Source: Bacillus sp. 1NLA3E
GTDB taxonomy: Bacteria > Bacillota > Bacilli > Bacillales > Cytobacillaceae
Direction of reading: 5' to 3'
DNA length: 64,000 nt
NCBI RefSeq assembly: GCF_000242895.2
Contig: NC_021171.1
Span: forward strand, 1,522,001 to 1,586,000
Every line of letters begins with the position of its first letter. Positions within the stretch are counted from its first letter, which is position 1. A program made the position numbers and the translations under genes. Below the pieces are notes generated by a model. It ran no database searches. It saw nothing but the letters and a program-made list of their open reading frames with translations, and was not told where the DNA came from. Positions 25,897 through 34,834 of this stretch are shown piece after piece.

Positions 25897-26104
25897 CGTG
25901 ATAACCAGACTAGGTAATTTTGAACTAATATTTTAAATAGAACCAGCCTCTTAGTGAATATTGGCTAAAAAAAACTGAAAGCCCGTGGACTCTCAGTTTC
26001 CTTTATCAACCGTTCAAATTGAAATTTAGCTTATTTTCTACGTTTTACTTTAAAACCAAATTCGTCAAAACTTGCACTCTTAAAATGGTCTTTCATGATG
26101 ATGA

Positions 26105-27787
26105 TTAAGCCCAATTTTTAAGTTTCGAGGTTTTCCCGATTCCTGGGTTGAAACTGTTGGTTGGGTCACCTTTTTTGTAGTGTTCAACCAGTGATGGTGC
26201 GGCTTCATAGAGATGACCGACATTATGCTCCGCTGGATAAATTGCACCGCGCGCATCCAAAAGCTCCAGCATTTTTTCCTTCAAGGTATGCGCATCGACC
26301 CCTTTTTTCACAATGTAGTCCTGATGCAGCACGTGGCAAAGGAAATGTCCGTAGTAAAGCTTATGCTCAATCTGGCTCGAGATTTCTTCAGGCAGTTCTT
26401 CAAACCAGTCCATATCATTGCGCCGCAAGGCGATATCAAGCGCCAAAATATCATCGACTTCGTTTTGATGCACCTCCTGGAAGCGAATCGCAGCGCCCGC
26501 CGCCACAAACCGATGCAAGAACGCATCCGCTCCTTCTTTTGGCGTGCAAACAAAGAAATCACCCTCAGCTTCTTTAAAAAGTGCCATAAGATAAGCCTCC
26601 GCCTCAGCGCTACCTGCGCCTGACATTTTGAGCATCAGATGGTGCTCATACTTTTCGCGAAATTCTTCCATTCTTTTTGGCAAATGGTTCGGGAAAAGAT
26701 AGCTGAGTTTTTGCAAGATACGGTCAGGAAGATAAGGCTTGAAGATTTTCATTTTGTCCAAAATCCGCTCAGCATTCGCTTTCAAGCCAAATAAGAAAGG
26801 CAAACGGTCAGTTCCAAGTTTATTGATGACAAGGAATGAATCTTTGCCGTATTTTTTGGCGATGTCGTAGATTTCACGGTGCATGTATTCGCCAGCGACA
26901 GGGAGATTTTCGAACTCCGACAGTGCTTTTCTCCGAATCAATTCTAGCACACGCGGGGTATTGGTTCCGATGTAGAAGACTTTTTCGTTTTGTTCTTTCG
27001 GGAAAGTATCGAGCCGCACTGCGAACACGGCAACTTTGCCAGCAGAACCTGAAGATTCATAGAGCTGATTGGGGTCGGCATTGTATCTAGCTGGGCTATC
27101 TGCATCAATGTCGCGCACGCGCGTTTGATAAGTATGATTGTGCCCGTGTTTTGGGGATTCTGGGACAGCATTCGGATTGAAATTTCCAGCATCAAGATTG
27201 GCAACAATTTGCTCAGGCGTATCGCCTAAGTCGATACCAAGGTGATTCACCAGCTGTAGCTCGCCATTTTCATCAATCTTGGCAAAAAGCGACAGCTCGG
27301 TATAAGCAGGGCCGCGTTTGACAAGCGAGCCGCCCGAGTTATTGCAAATCCCGCCGATGGCCGATGCACCGAGACAAGACGATCCAATCACAGAATGTGG
27401 CTCTCGCCCGAGAGGCTTCAACGCATTTTCAAGTGAATAGAGCGTTGTGCCCGGAAAGGCCAAAACTTGACTGCCTTGGTTGATCAACTGTAGGTGTTGA
27501 ATCCGTGTGATTGACACAATGATGACCTCACGATCATAGCCGCCTGCAGGAATTGACCCTTCTGTCAAACTTGTGTTTGACGCTTGCATAATGATGATTT
27601 TGTCAAATTTGACTGCCGTTTTTAGGATTTGCCAGAGCTCTGTCAAATTTCCTGGCTTAACAACAGCTAGTGCATCCCCGCGTCCCGAGCGATAGCCTTT
27701 GCGATATCGTAAGGTTTTTGAGGGATTGGTAATGATATATTTGCGATCTAAAATCGCTTCAAGTGCTGTGATAAATGGATGTTCCAT
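26105..27787 (-). CDS. dld: Quinone-dependent D-lactate dehydrogenase
   Basis: 560 residues matching membrane-associated FAD D-lactate dehydrogenase (Dld), which oxidises D-lactate to pyruvate and passes electrons to quinone. Visible are the FAD-binding PCMH segment (about residues 40-200, with SLTEGSIPAGGYDREVIIVS and GSSCLGASAIGGICNNSGG) and the C-terminal membrane-binding domain with LYYGHFLCHVLHQDYI and YPAEHNVGHLYEA. The ATG follows AGGAGGCAG. Its codon use and GC content look higher than those of the island around it. It sits between integrase relic 3 and the fourth att remnant, so it was probably carried in. Confidence 0.9.
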   Translation of the reverse strand: MEHPFITALEAILDRKYIITNPSKTLRYRKGYRSGRGDALAVVKPGNLTELWQILKTAVKFDKIIIMQASNTSLTEGSIPAGGYDREVIIVSITRIQHLQLINQGSQVLAFPGTTLYSLENALKPLGREPHSVIGSSCLGASAIGGICNNSGGSLVKRGPAYTELSLFAKIDENGELQLVNHLGIDLGDTPEQIVANLDAGNFNPNAVPESPKHGHNHTYQTRVRDIDADSPARYNADPNQLYESSGSAGKVAVFAVRLDTFPKEQNEKVFYIGTNTPRVLELIRRKALSEFENLPVAGEYMHREIYDIAKKYGKDSFLVINKLGTDRLPFLFGLKANAERILDKMKIFKPYLPDRILQKLSYLFPNHLPKRMEEFREKYEHHLMLKMSGAGSAEAEAYLMALFKEAEGDFFVCTPKEGADAFLHRFVAAGAAIRFQEVHQNEVDDILALDIALRRNDMDWFEELPEEISSQIEHKLYYGHFLCHVLHQDYIVKKGVDAHTLKEKMLELLDARGAIYPAEHNVGHLYEAAPSLVEHYKKGDPTNSFNPGIGKTSKLKNWA

Positions 27788-27960
27788 TCTACTGCCTCCT
27801 AAATATGAAAAGAATGGTTTGTAAAAGGACTCATGATTTTGTGAGCGATTACATATTCACGTGATTCACAAACTTTGTCAAACTTTTGCTACAATCCTAT
27901 TACTCTACTAATATAATAAATCTAAATTAACAACATATCAATAGGAAAAACTCAGTTAAC
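27788..27960 (-). promoter_or_regulatory. Upstream region of dld
   Basis: Contains repeated TGTGA/TTCAC-like pieces (around 27838-27873), suggestive of a CRP/FNR-family or Rex-like site, but none matches a consensus fully. Confidence 0.3.
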
Positions 27961-27974
27961 CTAATATTACGAAC

Positions 27975-28612
27975 GGGTGCTTATGCGGCCGAGCTTAGAT
28001 CGTATCATATAGTGTGGGATTCCAGTCGAGTAAGAACTAGCCATTTGTTTGGACGGCTAAAGGAAACTTTAGTCTTTAATACATAGAAGAAGGTAAGAAA
28101 TATAAAACAGACTATGGCACACCGCAAGGAGTAATATCTCCGTATCGGCTAATGTATACCTTCATTATGTTCTCGACCTATGGTTTGAGAAAGGGTTAGG
28201 AAACAGTGCAAGGGCAAGCCTACATAGTGAGATATGCAGATAATTTTGTGTGTTGTTTTCAAAATAAAAGTGAAGCCGAGCAATTCTTCCATTTATTGAA
28301 GTTGAGATTAAAGAAATTCAATATAGAAATAGCTGAGGATAAAACCAAAATTATTCCCTTTGGACGGTTTGCTGAGCAAAATGCAAAACAAAAGGGGCGA
28401 AGTAAAACAGCAACATTTGATTTCCCAGGTTTTACACACTATTGTGGGAAAAGTAAACAAGGAAAGTTTCGAGTGAAATGGAAATCAAGCAGGAAGGAAG
28501 TCCAAGGTAAACTAAAAGAAACGAAAGAATGGCTGAAAAAGAATAGAAATCTATCCATATTCATATGAATATGGATAGATTTAAACGTTCACTGATCGGT
28601 TATTACAACTAT
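27975..28612 (+). pseudogene. Group II intron relic with reverse-transcriptase fragment
   Basis: The first part (about 27980-28075) has the ATCATATAGTG...GGGATTCCAGTCGAG pattern also seen in the intron RNA at 49068. Then frames give YGTPQGVISP, GQAYIVRYADNFVCCFQNKSEAEQF and FAEQNAKQKGRSKTATFDFPGFTHYC, i.e. RT domains 4-7 of an LtrA-like protein. The catalytic YADD is YADN, and frameshifts flank it, so it is inactive. Confidence 0.75.
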
Positions 28613-28706
28613 TAGGACCAAGGGCACTTGGTTTTTCTTAATTCCTAATTGATTACATTGAGGGATTTTTGCAAAAAAAATAGGGGTTTCCCATTTTTAA
28701 ATTACA

Positions 28707-28748
28707 GATCAGGTCACAGGCGGTTTGATTCCTACACAGGCCCTGCTA
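28707..28748 (+). repeat. Highly decayed tRNA-Sec 3' remnant (att junction 4)
   Basis: The segment reads AGGTCACAGGCGGTTTGATT then CCTACACAGGCCCTGCTA, which aligns with the variable-arm to CCA end of selC copy 2 with several changes. The sequence directly after it also resembles that after selC copy 2 (TTTTAATA...TCTCCTAC-like). It probably marks the original right edge of the whole array. Confidence 0.55.
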
Positions 28749-28935
28749 AAAGTGACTTTTTAACCGTTTTAATATTAATTATCCTACTGAAAATGCAGCT
28801 TGTTTTTTATATTCATTCGGTTTATATCCTCCCCCACAAATTTCACATACTATTGTCACTAAACTATCAAATGAGATACGAAAATTACAGTCTACTACCT
28901 TTAAAATAAGTATTGGATAAATTCTTCCAGAAAAA

Positions 28936-28953
28936 TTGTGAATTCTTTCACAA
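28936..28953. promoter_or_regulatory. Rex operator
   Basis: TTGTGAATTCTTTCACAA exactly fits the Rex consensus TTGTGAA-N4-TTCACAA. It is 28 bp before the start of the flavoprotein gene, so Rex would repress it at low NADH/NAD+. Confidence 0.75.
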
Positions 28954-28981
28954 TGATGACTAAAAGGGAGGTTTCAAACTA

Positions 28982-30970
28982 ATGTCTTACCAAAACTTGT
29001 TAAAAGAAGGTCAAATAGGTAACCTAACACTGAAAAACAGAATTGTTATGCCACCGATGGGAACGAATCTAGCTGGTTCTGAAGGTGAAGTTACGGATGA
29101 GCTAGTTGCGTATTATGAAGAAAGAGCTAAGGGTGGGACTGGATTAATTATTGTTGAATTCACCTGTATCGATTATGAATATGGGAAAGGATTTATTAGG
29201 CAATTAAGGCTGGATGATGATTGCTTTATCCCAGGCATACATCGTATAGCCGATGCAGTGCAGAAATATGGGGCGAAGGTTTTTGTCCAAATTCATCACG
29301 CCGGCAGACAGTCAAACTCAGCTTTAATTAATGGAAAACAAATCGTCGCACCTAGTAACGTAGCCAGTGCTGCAGTAGGTGAAGTACCTCGGGAATTAAC
29401 CACAGCAGAAGTAAAAGAACTAGTAAATAAATTTGTTCAGACCGCGATAAGATGTAAGCAGGCAGGCATAGATGGCGTTGAAGTTCACGGTGCACATGGT
29501 TATTTAATTAACCAGTTCTTAAGCCCGGAAGCCAATCTACGGACTGATCAATACGGCGGAAGCTTTGAAAATCGAATGAGATTTATCGAAGAAATCATTG
29601 TTGGTATTAAAGAAAAGTGTGGTAAGGATTATCCTGTTACCGTTCGTCTCAGTGTCGATGAATTTATAAACGGAGGAATAGATTTAGAGTTAGGTAAGGA
29701 TATTTCTCTGTACTTAGAAAAACTAGGAGTAGATGGACTCCATGTTAGTTGTGGAACCTATGACTCAATGGACAGAATAATTGAATCCCCGTTGTTTGAA
29801 CAAGGCTGGAGAGTTTACCTAGCTGAGGAAATTAAAAAAGCAGTAAATATTCCAGTCATCACTGTTGGGTCCATTCGTGAACCACAATTTGTTGAAAACA
29901 TTTTATCTGATGGAAGAGCAGACTTTGTGGCCATAGGTAGGGGATTAATCGCTGATCCTGAGTGGGTTAACAAAACAATGGAAGGACGCGAAGATGAAAT
30001 TAGAAAATGTATTAGCTGTCTCCATTGTATCCATTCAGCTATGGGGAACTCACACATTCTGTGTTCCATCAATGCTAGAGCAGGCCGAGAACTAGAGTTT
30101 AAGGAACTACAGCACCTTTCTTCTGCTGAAAACCACCATGTTGTTGTCGTTGGTGGTGGCCCAGGTGGAATGGAAGCAGCACGAAATCTATCTTTAATAG
30201 GTTATAAAGTAACTCTTTTTGAAAAGGATAATAAACTTGGTGGTCAATTGCACCTTGTTACTGACCCAGTTTATAGAAAGAAAATGACATGGCATATTAA
30301 TTACCTCAGCAATGAAATGAACCGGTTAAACATCGATGTCCGCATGAATACCGAGGCTACTGTTGAAGCAATCACAGCTTTCAATCCTTATGCTGTGTTA
30401 TTGGCAACAGGAGGTGTCCCTAAGCTCCCACAGGTGGAGGGCAATGATTTAAACCATGTATATACTTATGAAGACGTTAAGTTACAGGATAAAGTGTTTG
30501 CTAATAGTAAAATTACAGTTGTCGGAAGTGGTATGATCTGTCATGGAACGACTCGTCGCCTTGCTGAAGCTGGTAATGATGTCACATTTGTAGAAATTCC
30601 TACAAAAGCAAGTAAAAGAATTGGACCTGACACAAGATTAAGACTTCTTGAGAAGCTTAAACAAGTAAATGTAAATATAGTTACGGATCACAAGGTGGAA
30701 AGAATACTACCGAACAGTATTATTGTGGAGGACTTAGTTTCTGGGAAACCTTCAGAAATAGAATCAGAATATATTATTGTTGCTATGGGTGTCGAGGCCT
30801 ATAACCCGTTAGAGGAAACATTAAAGCACCAGATGGAAAATGTGTTTGTATTAGGAGATGCAGTAGGTTATGGATCTCTTGGTGAGGCTACCCGAGATGG
30901 CTTTGAAAAGGCATATTTCCTTGAATCCAATGTTACACAAAGCAGGGAAAAGGTAACTCAAACCGTTTGA
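28982..30970 (+). CDS. Old Yellow Enzyme/enoate-reductase-type NADH:flavin oxidoreductase (FadH/BaiCD-like)
   Basis: 662 residues in the standard order. An FMN-binding TIM barrel (residues 1-340) has HHAGRQ and GVEVHGAHGYLINQFLSP with its catalytic His/Tyr region. A 4Fe-4S cluster motif CISCLHCIHSAMGNSHILCSIN follows. A FAD/NAD(P) binding domain has VVVGGGPGGMEAA and VVGSGMICHG. Such enzymes reduce C=C bonds of enoates or dienoyl-CoA. The exact substrate is not shown by sequence. The Rex operator upstream suggests use as an NADH sink under oxygen limitation. Confidence 0.87.
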   Translation: MSYQNLLKEGQIGNLTLKNRIVMPPMGTNLAGSEGEVTDELVAYYEERAKGGTGLIIVEFTCIDYEYGKGFIRQLRLDDDCFIPGIHRIADAVQKYGAKVFVQIHHAGRQSNSALINGKQIVAPSNVASAAVGEVPRELTTAEVKELVNKFVQTAIRCKQAGIDGVEVHGAHGYLINQFLSPEANLRTDQYGGSFENRMRFIEEIIVGIKEKCGKDYPVTVRLSVDEFINGGIDLELGKDISLYLEKLGVDGLHVSCGTYDSMDRIIESPLFEQGWRVYLAEEIKKAVNIPVITVGSIREPQFVENILSDGRADFVAIGRGLIADPEWVNKTMEGREDEIRKCISCLHCIHSAMGNSHILCSINARAGRELEFKELQHLSSAENHHVVVVGGGPGGMEAARNLSLIGYKVTLFEKDNKLGGQLHLVTDPVYRKKMTWHINYLSNEMNRLNIDVRMNTEATVEAITAFNPYAVLLATGGVPKLPQVEGNDLNHVYTYEDVKLQDKVFANSKITVVGSGMICHGTTRRLAEAGNDVTFVEIPTKASKRIGPDTRLRLLEKLKQVNVNIVTDHKVERILPNSIIVEDLVSGKPSEIESEYIIVAMGVEAYNPLEETLKHQMENVFVLGDAVGYGSLGEATRDGFEKAYFLESNVTQSREKVTQTV

Positions 30971-31015
30971 TTTAGAAAAAAACAAATTAAAATGATTATT
31001 AGATCACATCTTGCC

Positions 31016-31060
31016 AAGACCAAGTAAGGGGGGAACCTCACACTTGGTCTTTTTTTTTGA
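31016..31060 (+). terminator. Terminator after the flavoprotein gene
   Basis: AAGACCAAGT pairs with ACTTGGTCT(T), followed by a run of T. Confidence 0.9.
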
Positions 31061-31323
31061 AAAAGCTTGTCTGATGCATTATGCAAAATATTCAGATATT
31101 TGTAACAATTCAATAACGAACGGCCAGAATAGTATGATATTATTTACACGATTGGGTATGAAGGAATTTCTCGTCTAAGTGAATAGTTTGTGAGACAGAG
31201 AGACGGTAATGATGAAACGTTTATTTTTGATAGTGACTCTGTTTGGAAGTAAAAGATAAATTAAAAAATTACTGCAATGAAAAATTGTGTGGCTTTACAA
31301 TAAAAGAAAGAAGGAGTTTGAGT

Positions 31324-33810
31324 ATGAATGTTTTTAGTCGGTATTTATTCAAGTCCATGACGGAGAAAAAAGGAAGAACTCTGCTTCTTTTAATTTCTAT
31401 CGCCATTAGTGCTGCACTATTAGTTGCCTCTTTAGGTTCGATAAAGGCATTGCTTAGTACAATGTCGGCACAAGTGAAAGGAAATTTAGGCGAATTTAAC
31501 ATCCAAATAACACCAAGTAAGAAATTAGATGTCCCTTTATTAGACCCAAACAGCGTGAAAGATTCAGATATTAAGAAAAGCTTTAAGGAAATAGATTTTG
31601 GAGGCTACTTAAGTAGTCATCATGAAAAGGAGTTTAGAATAGCAGGAACAACCCTTTCTGATTTTAGCCATTTTGGTACAATGCGATTAATAAAAAAAGG
31701 GGATCTAGAGCCCTTTACAGATAGAAAGTTAATTATTTCCCAAAATGCTAGTAAAAAGCTAAATGTTAAGCTAGGGGATGAATTAACATTAACGATTTTA
31801 GGCAAGGAAGCTCGCTACAAAATCGTTGGAATTTCCACCAATAAAGGTTTGTTTTTTGGTGAAACGGAAAAGCAATACTCTTTTGTCACTCCACAGGAAA
31901 ATATTTTTTCCATCTATGGAGTTAACAATAAATATAGTGTGATGTTAGCTTCTGTAAACAGTAAAAATCTAAGTGCCTGGATAAAAAATTTCAATGACGG
32001 ACATAAGGAAAATAACATCGTTGCATCTCAAACCTATGATGAAAAATCGTTAGAACAACAATTAAATATGATTCGGATGCCTTTATTCTTCATGCTGGGC
32101 ATCGTTCTGTTAATGACTACTTTTATCATATATAGTTCCTTTAAACTGATCATCATTGAAAGATTATCCGTAATAGGAGTATTTTTAAGCCAAGGGGCTA
32201 CTAAAGGTGGAATAATCAAAATATTACTGAGAGAAAGTCTGGCTTATGGGGTAATAGGAGGAATAATTGGTGATTTAATCGGAGCGGGTCTTACGTTTCT
32301 GATATCCTATTTTGCGAATCCATTAAAAGAGTATGGCGTGGAAGCTACAACGGAATTATATATACCTTATTTCGTAATCGGTTTTCTATTTGCAGTGGTA
32401 TTGTCCGTAGCATCTACATTAATTCCAATCTTATCAATAAGAAAGCTTCCGGTTAAGGATGTCATCTTAAATACTATAAGCACTTCAAATAAGATAACGA
32501 TAAAAAGTTTTATAGTAGGAATGGTGTTTATTGTTATAACCATCATCCTTCATTTTTTAGGGCCAAAATTCAATTATGTCACTTCGTTGCCAGCAATATT
32601 TATTGGTTTTATCGGCATTATTGTGGTCATCCCTAAATTAGTAGACATCATATGTTATCCCCTTGTTCGAGCTCTAAGAAATGTCAGCGGATTATCGATG
32701 ATTTCTTTTAACAATGTTAGGACATCTAGGGTGCTGATCAACAATATTAGACTCATTGTAGTTTCAGTTATTGCCATCGTGATGATCACTTCATTAAGTG
32801 TTTCGATAACGGAAGTCGTACAAGGTGCTTATGATGGAATGAACTTTGATGTGATGGTCAGTGGTAATTCCAATTTTTCAAAGAATATTGATGAAATCGT
32901 TAATGGATACAAAGATGCAGATACGATTCATGCAAATGGGATGATTATGGCGAACTTAGATGGAGATACAACGAAGAGTCTAAATTTGGCTTATTTGGAT
33001 CCGGAAAAATATAAAACATTTGAAAATTATACCGTGTTCAAGGATAAGGTAAAACAGTTAGATGAGCTTAAAAGTCATGAGGATGGAATTATTATTTCAA
33101 AGCAAATGTCTTTAAGATATAGCATAAAACAAGGAGATACCATCACTCTTTCAACAGATGATAAGAAGGAAACCTTTAAGGTGTTATCTATCTTTAATGC
33201 CAAAATGATGGATAACGGCAACTATAATCTTATATCCACACAGGCTGCTTTAAAACATTTTGATGTTAAATATTCTAGTCAGTATTTTATTTCGACAAAG
33301 GTTCCAGCAAAACAAGCGAAAAAGACTCTCGAAAAGAAACTGAAAGGGTTAGGTGTCAGTATTATTACAAAAGCTGAAATGGCAAAAACCAATAAAGATA
33401 ACAATAAGATAATGACCAATGTTCTGGGAATCTTCTCTTATATTACGATGGTAATCGGTGCCTTTGGAATTATTGGAAATGTTTCGATCAGCTTTATCCA
33501 AAGGAAAAAAGATATTGCGGTTATAAGCTCCGCTGGACTCAGTAGGGGTGGAAGAGGCTACATGATCTTACTGGAAAGTGTATTCCAAGCGTTAATCGGA
33601 ACACTCATAGCCTTATTGGCTGCATTGGGAATAAACTTTTGCCTTGAAGATGTCTTCAAATTTTTAACAATCGATCTTGAGATAAGATATCCTTATGAAT
33701 CAATCGGGACAATCGTTATTGCGGTGATGGCTTTGATGATCCTTACCTCTTTATCAACATTATTTAAGAGTAAGAAGCTTCAGATAGTACAAGAATTAAA
33801 GTATGAATAA
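31324..33810 (+). CDS. FtsX-family ABC transporter permease
   Basis: 828 residues from ATG 31324, which follows AGAAGGAG; the frame is open further up but lacks a ribosome site. It is a duplicated FtsX/MacB-type permease: one N-terminal membrane helix, a large extracytoplasmic domain (about residues 45-260), three helices, further helices in mid-protein, a second extracytoplasmic domain, and three final helices. It lies 15 bp before its ATPase. The family exports lipoproteins, peptides or antibiotics or acts as a sensor; substrate unknown. Part of it is duplicated as a relic at 43511. Confidence 0.85.
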   Translation: MNVFSRYLFKSMTEKKGRTLLLLISIAISAALLVASLGSIKALLSTMSAQVKGNLGEFNIQITPSKKLDVPLLDPNSVKDSDIKKSFKEIDFGGYLSSHHEKEFRIAGTTLSDFSHFGTMRLIKKGDLEPFTDRKLIISQNASKKLNVKLGDELTLTILGKEARYKIVGISTNKGLFFGETEKQYSFVTPQENIFSIYGVNNKYSVMLASVNSKNLSAWIKNFNDGHKENNIVASQTYDEKSLEQQLNMIRMPLFFMLGIVLLMTTFIIYSSFKLIIIERLSVIGVFLSQGATKGGIIKILLRESLAYGVIGGIIGDLIGAGLTFLISYFANPLKEYGVEATTELYIPYFVIGFLFAVVLSVASTLIPILSIRKLPVKDVILNTISTSNKITIKSFIVGMVFIVITIILHFLGPKFNYVTSLPAIFIGFIGIIVVIPKLVDIICYPLVRALRNVSGLSMISFNNVRTSRVLINNIRLIVVSVIAIVMITSLSVSITEVVQGAYDGMNFDVMVSGNSNFSKNIDEIVNGYKDADTIHANGMIMANLDGDTTKSLNLAYLDPEKYKTFENYTVFKDKVKQLDELKSHEDGIIISKQMSLRYSIKQGDTITLSTDDKKETFKVLSIFNAKMMDNGNYNLISTQAALKHFDVKYSSQYFISTKVPAKQAKKTLEKKLKGLGVSIITKAEMAKTNKDNNKIMTNVLGIFSYITMVIGAFGIIGNVSISFIQRKKDIAVISSAGLSRGGRGYMILLESVFQALIGTLIALLAALGINFCLEDVFKFLTIDLEIRYPYESIGTIVIAVMALMILTSLSTLFKSKKLQIVQELKYE

Positions 33811-33825
33811 AAGGGGGGATTTAAA

Positions 33826-34515
33826 TTGGTGGCAGCAATAGAGGTAAATCATTTATATAAATCTTTTAAAATGGGAATAGAATCTGTGGAGGTCCTGAAA
33901 AATTTAAATTTTTCAATTGATAAGGGCGAGTTTTTATCCATAATGGGACCATCGGGATGTGGAAAATCAACCTTGCTCTATTTATTAGGAGGACTGGACA
34001 ATCCTACTAGCGGTCATGTTCTGCTGGATGGAAAAGATTATGCAAACATGAAAGAAAAAGAGAAAAGTAAAATGCGAAGAACAGAGATGGGCTTTGTTTT
34101 TCAGTTTTATAATTTAGTCCCAAATCTAAATGTCGAGGATAATATCCTTCTTCCAATCCTATTAGACGGAAAAAAGCCTAAAGTTTACGAAAACGAACTT
34201 AAGAAAATCCTTGATGTTATCGGTATGAGTTCAAGACAAAAGCATACTCCAAGAGAGCTTTCAGGAGGGCAACAGCAAAAAGTGGCGATAGCGAGGGCCT
34301 TATTGTTCAATCCTGAAATCATATTTGCCGATGAGCCAATAGGTAATCTGGATTCTAAATCAGGAACAGAAATAATGAAATTATTTAAAACGATCAATAG
34401 CGAATATGGAAAAACCATCATTCAAGTCACCCATTCAAAGGAAGCAGCCTCTTATGGATCAAGGGTATTGAATTTAAAAGACGGCGAAATTGTCAAAGAT
34501 GTGTTTACTGCATAG
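33826..34515 (+). CDS. LolD/MacB-type ABC transporter ATPase
   Basis: 229 residues with Walker A (GPSGCGKST), Q-loop (FVFQFYNL), signature LSGGQQQKVAIARAL and Walker B IIFADEPIGNLD. It starts at TTG after GGGGGGAT with good spacing. It is the energy unit for the preceding FtsX permease. No response regulator or kinase is adjacent, unlike Bce-type modules. Confidence 0.9.
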   Translation: MVAAIEVNHLYKSFKMGIESVEVLKNLNFSIDKGEFLSIMGPSGCGKSTLLYLLGGLDNPTSGHVLLDGKDYANMKEKEKSKMRRTEMGFVFQFYNLVPNLNVEDNILLPILLDGKKPKVYENELKKILDVIGMSSRQKHTPRELSGGQQQKVAIARALLFNPEIIFADEPIGNLDSKSGTEIMKLFKTINSEYGKTIIQVTHSKEAASYGSRVLNLKDGEIVKDVFTA

Positions 34516-34609
34516 AGAATAAGGAAAACCATTTGTATTTAACAATCATCTGCTTAATTTAAAACAAGCGGAGTTGACGGCCTGAGACAGATTCATTTTT
34601 TTTTAAAAT

Positions 34610-34707
34610 GCTGTGTTAGAGCTCAATGTTATTTTTGAATAATGCTGATTGGAGTGGAAAGCGAAGCGACTGGAGCGGAAATCAACATTCTAGTTTAACA
34701 GAGCCTA
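34610..34707. repeat. Deletion derivative of the GC-rich palindromic repeat
   Basis: It retains the ends (GCTGTGTTAGAGCTCAATGTT and ATCAACATTCTAGTTTAACA) and short stubs of the core, with the GC-rich centre missing. The duplicated segment at 43.7 kb lacks it. Confidence 0.7.
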
Positions 34708-34834
34708 GAAAAAAATAAAAAAATATCAAAATTGACTGATGTATTATTTGCAAGGCTAATATACAATAGAATGTATGCGTTTACTGTAAAAAAATTTTGT
34801 GAGTTTAATAGAATACTTTTTTGGGGTGAAAAGA

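Noticed and set aside
26161-27207. Several open frames of 80-140 codons opposite the dld gene
   Set aside because: They are shadows of the GC-richer dld coding sequence, without ribosome sites or recognisable domains.
27838-27873. Fnr/CRP site before dld
   Set aside because: TGTGA and TTCAC pieces are present but never with correct spacing and orientation together.
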